NCBI GenBank assembly: GCA_947396885.1 | Contig: OX377202.1 | Coordinates: 34,525,407-34,589,406, forward strand | Source: Heligmosomoides polygyrus polygyrus | Taxonomy: Eukaryota > Nematoda > Chromadorea > Rhabditida > Heligmosomidae | Direction of reading: 5' to 3' | DNA length: 64,000 bases | The notes under the pieces: model-generated | What the model saw: only the letters and a program-made list of their open reading frames with translations | Databases searched by the model: none | Told to the model about the DNA's origin: nothing | Program-made: the position numbers and the translations under genes | Shown here: positions 42,260-53,409 of the stretch, in pieces | How the letters are laid out: each line of letters opens with the position of its first letter | Position numbering within the stretch: position 1 is the first letter of the stretch

Positions 42260-44280
42260 ATCTCCCGTGACCGCTTTTATCAGAAAGCTCTTAGTAATAG
42301 GAAAGCGGAGAAGAAGAAACTGAACGCTGCTGAGTCGCAACGATCGGTCCGAGTCACGCAGATCGCAGGCCATTCAAGTGGAGACCATTATACTCTAGAA
42401 TACTCTAGAATGTATGGCATTATGTTCTAGAGTGTTCGAGCTATAATACTGTAGCAATAAGCCAGATTGTAGCATGTTTTGTTAAATTTTAAAAAATGCA
42501 TGGAAACTTAGCAGCACTTTCCCGACAATTTAGTAAGAAAAACTAACCTCCTGTGAAACAGCTTCGCACCCTGCTGAGCCACCGCTTCGCTTCTGGCAGA
42601 GCCTTTCGCCACATATGTCAGCGCATGCGCCCTTATGCTCGTGGGCACACGCTAACGGTGCAATGCTGTTCCCAACTTCGAGAGCCCGCACATAGCTCAT
42701 TGTGTTCAATGGCTCAGCAAAAACGAATCATGTTGTCTACCATGAAGGGTGGAGATTCTCGAACTACTCTCCATTTCCGCTTTGGTCCTTTCTCTGGTAA
42801 GATCTTTTCGTGCACCGCAGGATAGAGTTGCGCCCGCGTAAGCTAAGGGTTGGAAATTTGCTGATCATTCAAACGTCAAACGATGAAAGCTTTTTTGTTG
42901 AAACAATTTTTGTTGTTTTTGTTGAAAATTGAAAAAGTTTTCGAACCAACAACTTTTCCAATTTTCTTAAGACATGTAGAGTTTAATTTGAATGGTGTCT
43001 GACTAGAAGGAAAAGTCAAACTAAAGAATGGAAAAATTGAAAAAAAACGCTCAAAAATTTGGGAGAAAACTGCTAAAGATAACAATTAAGTTCTGGATCA
43101 CCTTGTATTTACGTTAGCAGAAAAGCCTATAAAAATTGGGGAGCAAGCTGAACATACAAAAGCGCGCGGCGGCCGCGGCGACTGCTGCCGTAAGCGCGAC
43201 AACTGCATAGTGTGTGCTGCTACAGTTACGAAGTCTAATGCTTCTGTAACTGCATAAGCTTCTTTTGCTACCTCTGCTCAGCTATTTGAGAACCTTCCGG
43301 TGCACGTAATAAGCGAAAATGGATATTTCGATAGGGAATTGGATGACCTAATCGAAGAAATGAGCAACTGCTTCCATTGTGAGAAGATTTAGTCTCCCTT
43401 TATGACGCGTAGCTTCAATTCTGAAAGTCACATATCTATATACAATACATCGTAACTCGGGAATTTGTTAGAGCTCCGTTTTCTCTATAACAGCCCACCT
43501 AGGAGCGATGCGTCAGTGGCGGTTCGTCGCGCGTGCGGCAGGGGCCTCCGCGCGCGCGGCGAAAACCTGTATGTTCGTACTACCAGCCATCAAAATTCTG
43601 CTGTACTGCACTACATGTTAGGTAACTCTTACGATTTCCGTTTACGATTTGCGATTTAAGACGATTTTCTCCTAATAACGATTTACGATTTACGAAATTT
43701 CGAATTTCATTTACGCACACTCCTGGTGCCGAAAATGTGGTCGACTTACTAGGCTGCAAAAAACTTTCCACAGTCAAGACGTGCTAAGCCTTCTCCTCAG
43801 AATCACCAAACTGTGATACTACTTCAGATTGAGGCTGTTTACGGAAAGACTGACTGTAACTCATACGCTACTGAAGGCCTTCCCCGCAAAAACTGCATTC
43901 TTACAGCTTGGCGATGGCATGGTCGCTATTTCTTGGAAAAAAATTAGCGACAATTAAAATTTTAATCAAATGAGCGAATAACTTCACCATTATTTGGATG
44001 GATTATAATTAAGACAGAATGTGGTGGAAACTTTGAGCAACAGAAGCATGTGCAAGCTAAAATAAGCCATTCAAAAAAGCAAAGCTAGCTCACTATCAGA
44101 AGCTGCTGTTGTCAAGCACTAACCTCGTAAAAAATGTAAAGGCACAAAAGTATCTGCCTAAATCCAAGACTGAAGCTTAGTCAAGTTATTCGGCTCAATT
44201 CAACTTGGCACTAAACGCTTGAATTAATTAAGGATAAAGGGTGAATATCGGATAACATATTTGGGATACGAATCGCATTC
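42260..44280. other. No recognised gene apart from a hAT end
   Basis: A TCTAGAATACTCTAGAATG palindromic patch lies near 42393-42440 and a GC-rich patch at 43160-43215. The frame at 42553-42825 is not recognised. Confidence 0.4.
43625..43725. repeat. Isolated hAT terminus, same family as 38647-40042
   Basis: TTACGATTT heptamer-type repeats are followed by ATTTCGAATTTCATTTACGCACACTCCTG, the mirror of the 38647 end. I could not find the other end or a duplication of GTGCCGAA on the far side, so it looks truncated. Confidence 0.7.
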
Positions 44281-44289
44281 GACTTCTAT

Positions 44290-45190
44290 GGGATGTCGTA
44301 GAGGCACCATGGATACGTCTTTGGCATTGACACTGACTTGCCTCCAACGTTCCCGAGACGGTGACGAGAGCCTTGAAGTCGAAGAACATTAGTCCTGAAG
44401 TTGTGGATAGCTAGGAATTAAAGGAAGCTGTCGAGTCGGATCCAACACAAACTACGTGTGAGCTCGCAAAGAGGTTCGATGGCTACCACTGCCGGTCGTT
44501 TTGAAAGTCAAACCGGTGTGGAGAATGGGTGTCGCATCAGCTCAGCGATACAAACAAGGCAGCACGAGTCACCATCGCTGGAATTCTCATCAGCGCAACC
44601 AAGAGCAGCGGTTTCTATGACTCCATCGTGACGACGGATGAGGAGTGGATCCACTATGACAATACCACACGAAAGCGGCAATGGTAGAGCCCCGGTGAGG
44701 TTCCGAAGGCAACGGCGAAGCCTGACATTCACGGAAAAGTCAGGTTCTATGCTTGGTGGAACAACAGAGTAGAGGTCTGGTGCATTTTGAGGTGCTGGAT
44801 CCAGGCAAAACAGTTACGGCAGGCCTTTACAAAGATCAGCTGAGCCGCGTGGACCAAGCGCTGTGTCAGCAAGGAGTGAACACAGCAACTGTGAAATTCC
44901 TCCATGACAACGCTCGACGACACGCCGCAAATATCACGCTGCAAAAATTGAGGATGGGCTGAGAACTTCTGCCTCACCCGCCTTATAGCCGCCACAGACT
45001 ACCATCTTTTCCGGTCGACGCAGCACCCTTGGCGGAGAGAAAATTCAAGAACCGTGAAGAAGTCGAAATTTGGGTGTTCAACTTCTTCGAGTCGCAGCCA
45101 CTGGAGTTTTTCAGGAAAGGCATCCGTTCTTTGCGAGAACGTTGGCGATATGTCATTGATAATAATGGAGATTACCTCTTGTATTAAGGT
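44290..45190 (+). pseudogene. Mariner transposase relic
   Basis: The frames give VTTDEEWIHYDN...RKRQW near 44625-44685 (first catalytic Asp region), KVRFYAWWNN near 44735, FLHDNARRHAANI near 44898-44940 (second Asp), LPHPPYS near 44965, and a C-terminus ending FFRKGIRSLRERW...DNNGDYLLY at about 45186. The third Asp region is altered after PPYS. An upstream trace of the N-terminal half begins near 44380. Stops and shifts show inactivity. This lineage differs from the 19143 and 55608 copies. Confidence 0.82.
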
Positions 45191-45344
45191 GTGGTCATTC
45201 TTTTCTTGCAGCAAAATTCCTTTTTGAGCAAAAACGACATTTATAATCCGACAACCTAACATTTACTTCTCAGACATGACGGGTACTAATTTTCTGACTG
45301 CAGGAAACTGGAAGGCCTGGGTGGGAAATTTGAAGCAAGAGCCT

Positions 45345-45405
45345 GGGATCGAAACCACGCGGCAGCCGGCGCTTCCTCCGACTGCGCTACTACACGCCAC
45401 TAGTC
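45345..45405 (-). repeat. tRNA-derived SINE fragment
   Basis: On the minus strand TAGCGCAGTCGG (A box) and GGTTTCGATCCC (B box) lie about 30 bases apart, a fair internal polymerase III promoter, in the same arrangement as 40557-40612. Confidence 0.55.
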
Positions 45406-45496
45406 ACCATAAATAAGACGAACATCTCCACGCTGAAGTGGGAAAGCACTCGGCTCGAAGCGGGGTTAAAGTAAGCTCGGAGAATGCCACGAATAG

Positions 45497-45712
45497 ATCA
45501 AACAAGCCGCGGCGAGCACAGACAGCACACGGGCGTCAAGCGGCAGGGAACGAGAGGGCGCTAGCCGCCAGTCCAATGCGAGCGACCTCTCGAGAAGTTG
45601 CCAAGTCAGACTCCTTCGGAAGGAGCAGGAGATCATAAGTCGACTTGAGGCGAGGCGGCGATAGGAGAGAATGCGACCGAAGGATTGCCCATTACAATGC
45701 TCGTAGCCGCAG
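45497..45712 (+). CDS. Candidate host exon, Ser/Arg-rich, with an apparent frame change
   Basis: From 45497 to the TAG at 45662 one frame reads STDSTRASSGRERE, then VRLLRKEQEIISRLEARRR, helical and charged. A second frame continues DRRECDRRIAHYNARS to a strong donor CGCAG/GTAAGCG at 45712/45713. Joined across one frame change near 45655 they would form one plausible exon. That implies a pseudogene, a sequencing indel, or chance. No family recognised. Confidence 0.25.
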
Positions 45713-45719
45713 GTAAGCG

Positions 45720-48700
45720 TAGCTAATTCCTAAGGAGTTACACAACCTACGCATTAATGAGCGTGAAGGTTATCCCATAAAAGTGAAATGAAAGGCACCA
45801 ACAACAAACAAAATTGCGCCATAGCAAGGATGGTGCTTCATAATAAATTCCAGGGACAGAGAGCAATGTGATCTAAAGCAAAAGTGAGGCATGGAATGGC
45901 CTTGTCGTGCTCAGAAACTAACCTACAAAAGGTCTGGAGCTTTCAGATCTGTATAGTGATCAGTGGGGCTCTTCTTCGCAAACAAATTTTACGGACCCTA
46001 CAGAAGGGCTACCACGTTGATGGACCGAGTCAAGCCGTTATAAATTAGCTAGTCGAAACATCATCTCATAAAAGCGAGTAGGTTTGACCTTAGTACAAGG
46101 CTAAATGTGAAAAAGGATGACAAGGCAGATGGGTTTCGTGACGCGGCGCTCGCCAGAGCGCAGTGTGGAGCGAACTCGGTTCGGTGCAGAGGCTCGCGGT
46201 TGTTCACAGGATACCATGGAGCTCCGACTTCACAGAGTATGAGCGCGGCCGGGCTCTTATGGGTCGATCGTTTATTTGCTCTCACACGCAGGTTAGGTTG
46301 CAACTCAGCTGCCAGAAGTTCTCAATTGCAGCTTCTGATCTTCGTGAATGTTCAGCGCTTGACCTTGATGAGAACAACAGCAGTACGAAAAAATTTACAA
46401 ACACTAAATGTGATGCGTAGCGCAATTGTGGGAAGCGCTGGCCTGCAGGCCGGATCAAGGTTCTTAATTCGGAGCCCGCTCCGAATCAACCGAAGCTGCT
46501 GTCCATCTAGCGATGGGGAATTTGTACCACACTTGTCTTGGGAGGACAACACACTGACCTGTTCACCAGCTAGCCACAACTGTGCTGGCCAGACAGGCGA
46601 TCGAGTTGTCTCCAGGGAAGAAGTAGAATGCGTAGCGCATCCCAAGTGGGGATCAATCAACACTGCAGTTTATATTTTTCCCCTCAAGCGTATATCTTCT
46701 TGAAAGCCTCTTTGCAACTCCCCTTATAGAACCGAGCCATAACAATTCAATTAAGTTTCTTTAAGCCTCAGCTCTCATAACAATGTTTTGCTGCGAACAA
46801 CAATCCAGCGCCAGGAAGGACTCGGACCCGCACTTCCTGCTGACCGGCCGGCGATGATTCACGTCGTTAAACTACCGGCGCCGTTTGATCGGACGCAACA
46901 TTCAAGCCATAATAAGAGCCGTCAATAGAGGTAAATATTATAGAAGTAGCACATATAAGGCTGCATTTAACGATATTGTGCAGAATGGCAGTAGCAGGTG
47001 CAGCTCTTTGCTGCACACTACTGACTGCTAGTTTGTTCATAGTGCTGAGAATGTCATTTTTCCACGGCTTATAAAAATGCAACAACAAATATCAAAGAAC
47101 ATCCACAAGTCATGTCATTGCCCAGTTGCAGTCACAGCTAGACGGAGTCGAAATCAGGTGCGTACTGATGAGGATCACACTATGGTAAGCGCTAAGTCGT
47201 GCTAAATGGAAGAAGTGGAGGACATTCGTGTTTTTTAAAAACTGGGACGGCCAATTATTCAAGTAGGCACTACGAGTTCGGAGCAGCGAATCTTCTTTCT
47301 CCAGAACTAACCAAAGAACGGATCATATTTATGATGCGAACCCTGAAACGAAAAAAAAACAATGGAGATGGATCCCGTATCAGAATCGTTGCTGTCAGCG
47401 TTTACCACGAAGACCAAGAGCCAAAGGTGAAACTATTTCGACTGGGGGACAATAACGGCGAGCAAATGGCAGCAGTGGCTAAGCCTTTCGAGCAACAAAA
47501 CGAGAATGGCAGAAGTAGGAAGCCGAAGGGCAAACAGCCTTTTCAGTCAGCAGTTGAAGAGTCAACAAAAAGATGTGGAGAATTCTTGCAATGGAAGTAC
47601 CCTCTGTTGTGACTACAGTCCTCTATTACACACTTCTTCGCTACTTATCTTCTTATTTCAAAGCGCGGGTCGTAACCAAATGCGTTAAAAGACTAACAAT
47701 AGAACACAGTAGTGTAAATGTAAAGAACTGTGTGACCGAATGCAACGAAACAGAAAGAAGCCTAACGAAGTGCATTTCGTTAAGGGAGCAATAACATGCT
47801 AACAAGGTTCTCGTTTTGAGAAAACAAGAGGTTGAGGATCTTAGGTTTCTGCAGCTGAGGAAGCTCGACCTCATTTCCGCCCTTGAGCTGACAAATGGTC
47901 TGAGATTTCGTCTTCTACTAAGTAGCGGTCAAAAAGCCTGCCAAAATCTCTGTTGATATGTACAGTGAAGATCCTTCCTGTTAGAATTTTGATTAGAATT
48001 ACATACTAGACCCGCCGTCGTCCACATAAAAATTGAGACAATGGCACTTCAGGTACAGCTTACGGTTGAAGCCGTTCTGAATTTGTCTGGAGATTCATTC
48101 TTTTATTTTGGCAAGGAACAGAAATCGAACTCCTAATGGGCAATGAATGTCAACGTTATTGAAGCTGTTTTACAGGTGCTACACTAAATACCGCATATTC
48201 ATCTCTACATGAAAGATCCTGTAGTGGTCCTGTGCCCTCATAGCACTTCGATAGTTTTTAGAGCTTTTTCAAGCCTACGCAATAAGTGGAGGATTGGATA
48301 TCCTTTAAGGAACCTTGAGGAGGTTTGAAGAGCATATAACGGGAAATTTGCAGCGCTTCACCACCACCTCGCCGATATTCAGCGGTGTGGGACGGAAGTT
48401 CGTCGGAAATGGTGCCGGCGAGGTGCGGATGTGACCGCTTGAATGAGTCGAAATCACGCTATCCGGAATAACAAGTGGAGCTGCAGAACAGCTGATAAAA
48501 CATTGAACTCTGATGCCTGATGGGACCGCAATCGTTCCCATTATTCACTGTTGGAAGGGTGTCTATCTTTACGTCGGAGATTTAGCGACCGCGTGCTGTT
48601 CTCCGAACTCTAATACTGTCTGGTGTTTGCCAGAAAAACGGCAATGAAAACAGGCACATTAAGATCACTTGAATTTATTGAATATAAAGAAGAATAAATG

Positions 48701-50250
48701 AAGATAACATAAGCTATCTATGTTTGCGAAGAACAGTCGAGAAGGAGGAAATTGTTAGTCTTCGAGATATTCCCCATTTGCCGTTGATAGAGAGGGAATC
48801 ATCTTCAGCATTTAGAAACATTTCGCGCCATTGGCGTGAAGACCACGATCGCAAGAACGGAGCGACTTCAAGGGGGATTCAAAGTTCATCCTGCCGCATC
48901 GTACTTTCAACTCGCTGCTGCAATGCACCCAAGCTTGTTTTTTCACACTGTGGTTGCCACTGTGGTTGCAAATAAATGTTGCTGTCATCAGCGGCTGACC
49001 GGCTTAGGAGAGCGGCACGGCTGCCGGGTCATGTCGGGGAGTTCAAAGTCGCCTTAAAGCGATATGTGAGCATTACGAGACCTCATTAAACCTGTTGACA
49101 AATGAGGAGGAGACAAAAAACACAGACAAGGCTTCAAACCGCGGCTATAAACGGTAGAACAGTAATTCTTTAGAGGATTTAAAAAGGGGACTGCATGGAC
49201 GGGAGAATCACTCCTACATGCAAGCTTTATTTGATTCATAGGTAACCTACCAAAGTCTACTGACACAACATCAGTAAGACAGAACAAATATGGGCGTTAA
49301 GACTAACAGATAAGAACAATCCTTTAAATTTCGAAACGTCCTGGATTCTAATATAGTTCCCAAACTACAACAGTCCTGCCGCATTCTAAGGTCAATATAA
49401 CTAGGAGCACAGTAGAAACTAGAAACTCCTCGTTCAATCTTTCCGACATTAAATCAAAAAAGGAATCGCTGATGATCAATCCTTACTTGGGGTATACCAT
49501 GCACTCTAATTTCAAAACGTAGACGACGCTTGAAAAAGCATATGTTAAGGGAAGCGTTTCGCGCCCAAACCACCTCAGACACGTATGCTTCCAACCTGCC
49601 AGCCTCGAAGAGAGAGGTGAACTGCGTGGACTGAGAGCAAAATGAACCCAGAATCGATGCATGGTGAAGCATGAGATCAATCCAGATATACAGCGTCCAC
49701 AGCAAGTGTGCCGCGTCTGCACCTTTAGGGCCTTCTGGAGTGTAAAGAATGCAGATGTGGGGCGGTTTCCGTAAGAGCTGCTTGCGTAGACTTGAACGTG
49801 GCTTCGTGCAGCACCACTAATAAGTTTTAGATTCACTTTGCGTCCAAACCGCCAAAAAAAAGCAATCAGGAATCATTGTGGCATTATTTGGATACGACAC
49901 AAGTTCACAAGAAAAGGAAGCCAATGAAGGACCGAAGCGAATTCAGCAAATTTCAGCTCTGATGCTGAACTAGAGAAGAAGAGGCCAAGAAATTTGCTCT
50001 TAGTCGAGCTCCGAAACCTTCAAAATTGTAGTGGTAGTTAGGCAGCTCTGTGTGGTGATAAAGCAATCTCTGCTTTCTGCTTAGCTCATAACTCGTAAAT
50101 TCTGCACGTGAATCGAATAGCAGCAGAAAAAGTGACAGGGACGTCAGCATCTCATCTTTAACCCATCACCCCTCGAAATGACGCCTAGTCACGGTACCGT
50201 ACCGACTTCACCTGCACGCCTCGCCGGCTGAAAAACGCCGATGTGATGGC
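45720..50250. other. No recognised gene
   Basis: Two longer plus-strand frames (46107-46703, 198 codons; 47199-47612, 137 codons) lack family signatures and domains; I do not call them. A partial copy of the foldback family of 51295 lies near 46765-46835 (CATAACAATGTTTTGCTGCGA, then GCGCCAGGAAGGACTCGGACCC). Confidence 0.4.
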
Positions 50251-50257
50251 CGCGTAG

Positions 50258-50347
50258 GTGGAGCGGGAACGGTGCCAGTTGATGAGCGCCTTTAATGCGC
50301 GAGGATTCTTTGCGAAGGACATGCAGGACCAACAACGCAAAAGCAAC
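50258..50347 (+). CDS. Candidate host exon, 30 codons
   Basis: 90 open bases in phase 0 lie between an acceptor GCCGCGTAG (ends 50257) and a donor AAC/GTAAGC (50347/50348). The translation begins VERERCQLMSAFNARGFF and continues with charged helix-forming residues. The acceptor is weak. No family recognised. Confidence 0.28.
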
Positions 50348-50689
50348 GTAAGCAGGCTCGTTTCACGAAGCTTTGCTCAGCTGCGGAAATCGCGTCATCG
50401 CATATATTCAGGATGGTCCTCTGTTTCGGCCAGTCTCGTTCTGTTGCTTTAATTGCTCGCTATCGCAATTATTGTGGTCTAGAGATCAGTGAACGCATAT
50501 ATGCGTATACAGGAACAGGAATTCCTATAGGAACAGGAATGAGCTTGTTGGAAATGGCCTTAGTACGCCAGTGCTGATATGTAGCTGCCAAGGAGGTTCC
50601 AAAACGTTCATCGATATATGTGGTCAAGCCAGGGGAATCACGTGAAAAAATCGTAAAAGCAACGTCACTTAGATCTGTATCGTCCACGA

Positions 50690-50738
50690 ACTAGTGCTGT
50701 CCTCTTACGAATCAACTGCGTAAGAGGACAGCACTAGT
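50690..50738. repeat. Perfect 20-bp-arm hairpin
   Basis: ACTAGTGCTGTCCTCTTACG at 50690-50709 and its exact complement at 50719-50738 surround a nine-base loop. No terminal duplication was seen. It could be a tiny foldback element or a transcribed hairpin. Confidence 0.85.
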
Positions 50739-51294
50739 CAACTCCTGTTTGGACGATGCACGCAGTCTACTTCTATGGCATATCACAGTTTCAGTGAACA
50801 TTTTTGGCCTAAACAATGACTTTTGCACCCAACCGACGAAAAAATCAGGGTTTTCTCGTTTCCTGATATGTCTGGTGCCGTGTCACAGACCTCGAACAGG
50901 TGGCAAAGGTGTGATGGCCTGGAAAAGACGCAATAAGGCGACACGATTTGGGATGCATGCGACAGTGGACACTTCCAACAGCGCTACCACGTGCCCGCTG
51001 CGAAAAGTTGGTGCTAGAGACCTGGTGTTCCATACCCTTTCTGATGGATCTGTCATTCAATTAGGTGTAGAGAACAGTGGGCCAACTTTTCCATTTCTTC
51101 GCCTTTGATGGAGTTACTTTACAAAAGGACGTGAAGAGTGCGTCGACTTACGGAGGCAGACTTCTCGACAAAGCTCTTTGAGCTAAAGGTTGAAACTCTG
51201 AGTTGTTCATTAGTGGAGACCGCAAGGCATTGTACAAACTAAATATACATTCAAATTGCAACCAATGCATCGCGAAAAAACAAGATGTGGTGGT

Positions 51295-51380
51295 GTCATA
51301 ACGATGTTTTGTTGTGATCAAAACTTCTAGCGCCAGGCGGACTAGCACTAGAAGTTTTCGCAACAAAACGTCGTTATGAC
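51295..51380. mobile_element. 86-bp inverted-repeat element
   Basis: Arms start GTCATAACGATGTTTTGTTG and mirror at the right end (CAACAAAACGTCGTTATGAC); the pairing continues through AAAACTTCTAG, about 33 bp per arm. The centre GCGCCAGGCGGACT resembles the tRNA-like centre of the element at 26443-26524. Confidence 0.75.
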
Positions 51381-51399
51381 AGCCTACAACCTCGATACC

Positions 51400-53220
51400 A
51401 GCCACTTGAGACTTAAAGAAACTGATTTGAAGGTGTGTTGCATTCCACGAAAGAATAGGTTAACCCAATCTTTGTCCATATCCAGGGTGCAAGAAATCCC
51501 CAAGTAGCGCAAGGAAATCCATTGCTCCTAAAGAGAAATAGAATTTGGAGTAAACAGCAGTGTGCTGCTTCCATCAGGAGTGCAAGAAGATGATCGAACG
51601 TTTAGGAGGCTTCATGCCAACTTCATGGCAGAAGGAGTGGGACTCGTGAAAAAACCATTTGTTGCTCAGGAGTTCAGCAACACCGTGGCTTCATTTCGGT
51701 TTCAATGAAAAACAACGAAAGGAAGAAGGATGACGCAGGGCACCAGGTGTTTTGACGTAGTCTACACGGCGACGGAGAACAGCTGGTCGGTGCTGAGTTC
51801 AAAACAGAGCAAAATATGCTCGCCGGAGAGTTTCGCAGGCAAACGATGCACAATCCGCGAACTCGAGATCTCGGCAAACACTGTGATTCGCGTGAAACGT
51901 GCACAACCTCGTCTTGAACCCTGAAGAAACATTGGGTTCACTCCATTGAAAAAGGCTTTGATCACACAGACGGTTTGGCGAGGCTATGCATATCGCATAA
52001 AAAATAACCTGCCGATTCAACCCTTTACGGCAGCGCTCGTGGCACTTATTAACTCACCGATTCCCTAATTCCGTTAGTCCATCTATCATTACTCTCAAAC
52101 AGTTCCAGTATACCAAGCTTGCAAAAAGAAAAACCTTTATTGACCTATTCGTATTGTAACTTCTCACTTGCTAGGCCGTCCATTACTGTAGTTGAATTTG
52201 CCATATATCACGAAGACTGAGAATATGCGGTGTATATGCGGAGATCAACCAGCGCTCGAAGAGTCTTGACCAAAGTCGGCCGAGGAATGTGCAAGCTCCA
52301 CCTCAGCAACTCCAAAAACAGCTTAACTTGCTTTGTTGTTCGGCCGTTCATTCTCAGAAAGCTCAGCGACCCCGCACGTAGACTTTGAAGGCAGTGTTCA
52401 TGTGGAAAGTGTTGACAAGCGGTTTTCTCCCAGGAGCGGCGTTCAGCTCTTTGACGCGGATGAGGAAAATAGGCGCGGCCAGGGAACACCACTATAAAGT
52501 GTACCGCTAACATGGTGGATGCTAAGAATAGCTATCGTATGAGAGGTAAAGGCATTCGAGGTTCGAAACTAGGAATAGCGACTTCGTCAAACCGAGGCTT
52601 CAAGACGAGTTAACAGCTGTGAAGGCGGCTCGAAAAAGCACTGCATACCTATTTATATACAAGGGTGAAACGGTAGCAGCATAAGTGTACTCACTCCTGA
52701 TGTGGCCCTCCTAGATTGGCGTTACACAAAAGCGCTCTCACAGTGAACGTTGATGCCGTCCGTTTGACGAAAATAGAGTATGACGTGCGGCTCTATTCTG
52801 TTCACTTTCGAACGCAAAAACGTGTTCTGCTTCTGCACCAAGCGTTACGGAAGTGTTTGCTAGTTGAGCTCCTAAAATACTCTGCTGGAACCAAAAATGG
52901 CGCTTCCGCATCGCTTGACAACAAATGCTCAGGAAGAGGCCACGAAGGAGCTACAATCCCATAATATCATCTTGTATGCTTGCTTTCTATTATAGGCATC
53001 TATCACACAGATTTGATAAATTAGTAGACTACCAGAGCAAAATGAGATCGTGTGTCTCTTGCGTCATTACCAGTAAACCAAGCAAATACTTGTAGCCTCC
53101 TACGTCCTACAATCCATAGTTTCTAGCGAATTCGGCATCCATAAAACAACTTGCGCCATTTGGAAGTGATGATTCAATGGTCACACACGTCGCATGCACT
53201 TTCCTTGAACAAAAAATATT
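51400..53220. other. No recognised gene
   Basis: Scattered short frames on both strands without signatures or clear repeat ends. Confidence 0.4.
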
Positions 53221-53221
53221 C

Positions 53222-53400
53222 CAGCCATCTTGAATCACCCAGTTTAATGTGGAGGGAGGTCAGATTGATTCGAAATGCGTTCAGTTTGATCTCAAAAGCG
53301 GTAGGGTTCTTAAGAAGAGTGTTAAATTTGATGTAAAAACGTGCAATTTGATTTGGAGAGTAACGTGAAAATGGTATATAACAGGTTATCCGAAAAGCCC
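53222..53400. repeat. Interspersed repeat X, copy 2
   Basis: This is the longest of three related stretches (33985-34135 and 56880-56948). It is non-coding with a periodic TTTGAT / TTCAAA texture. The part TTAATGTGGAGGGAGGTCAG...GATTCG aligns with the flank immediately upstream of U6 at 56949. Confidence 0.45.
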
Positions 53401-53409
53401 TCCTTATCA

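Noticed and set aside
46107..46703. 198-codon plus-strand ORF
   Set aside because: No domain, signal or homology pattern; composition uneven and overlaps frames on the other strand.
47199..47612. 137-codon plus-strand ORF
   Set aside because: No recognisable family; no splice or promoter context.
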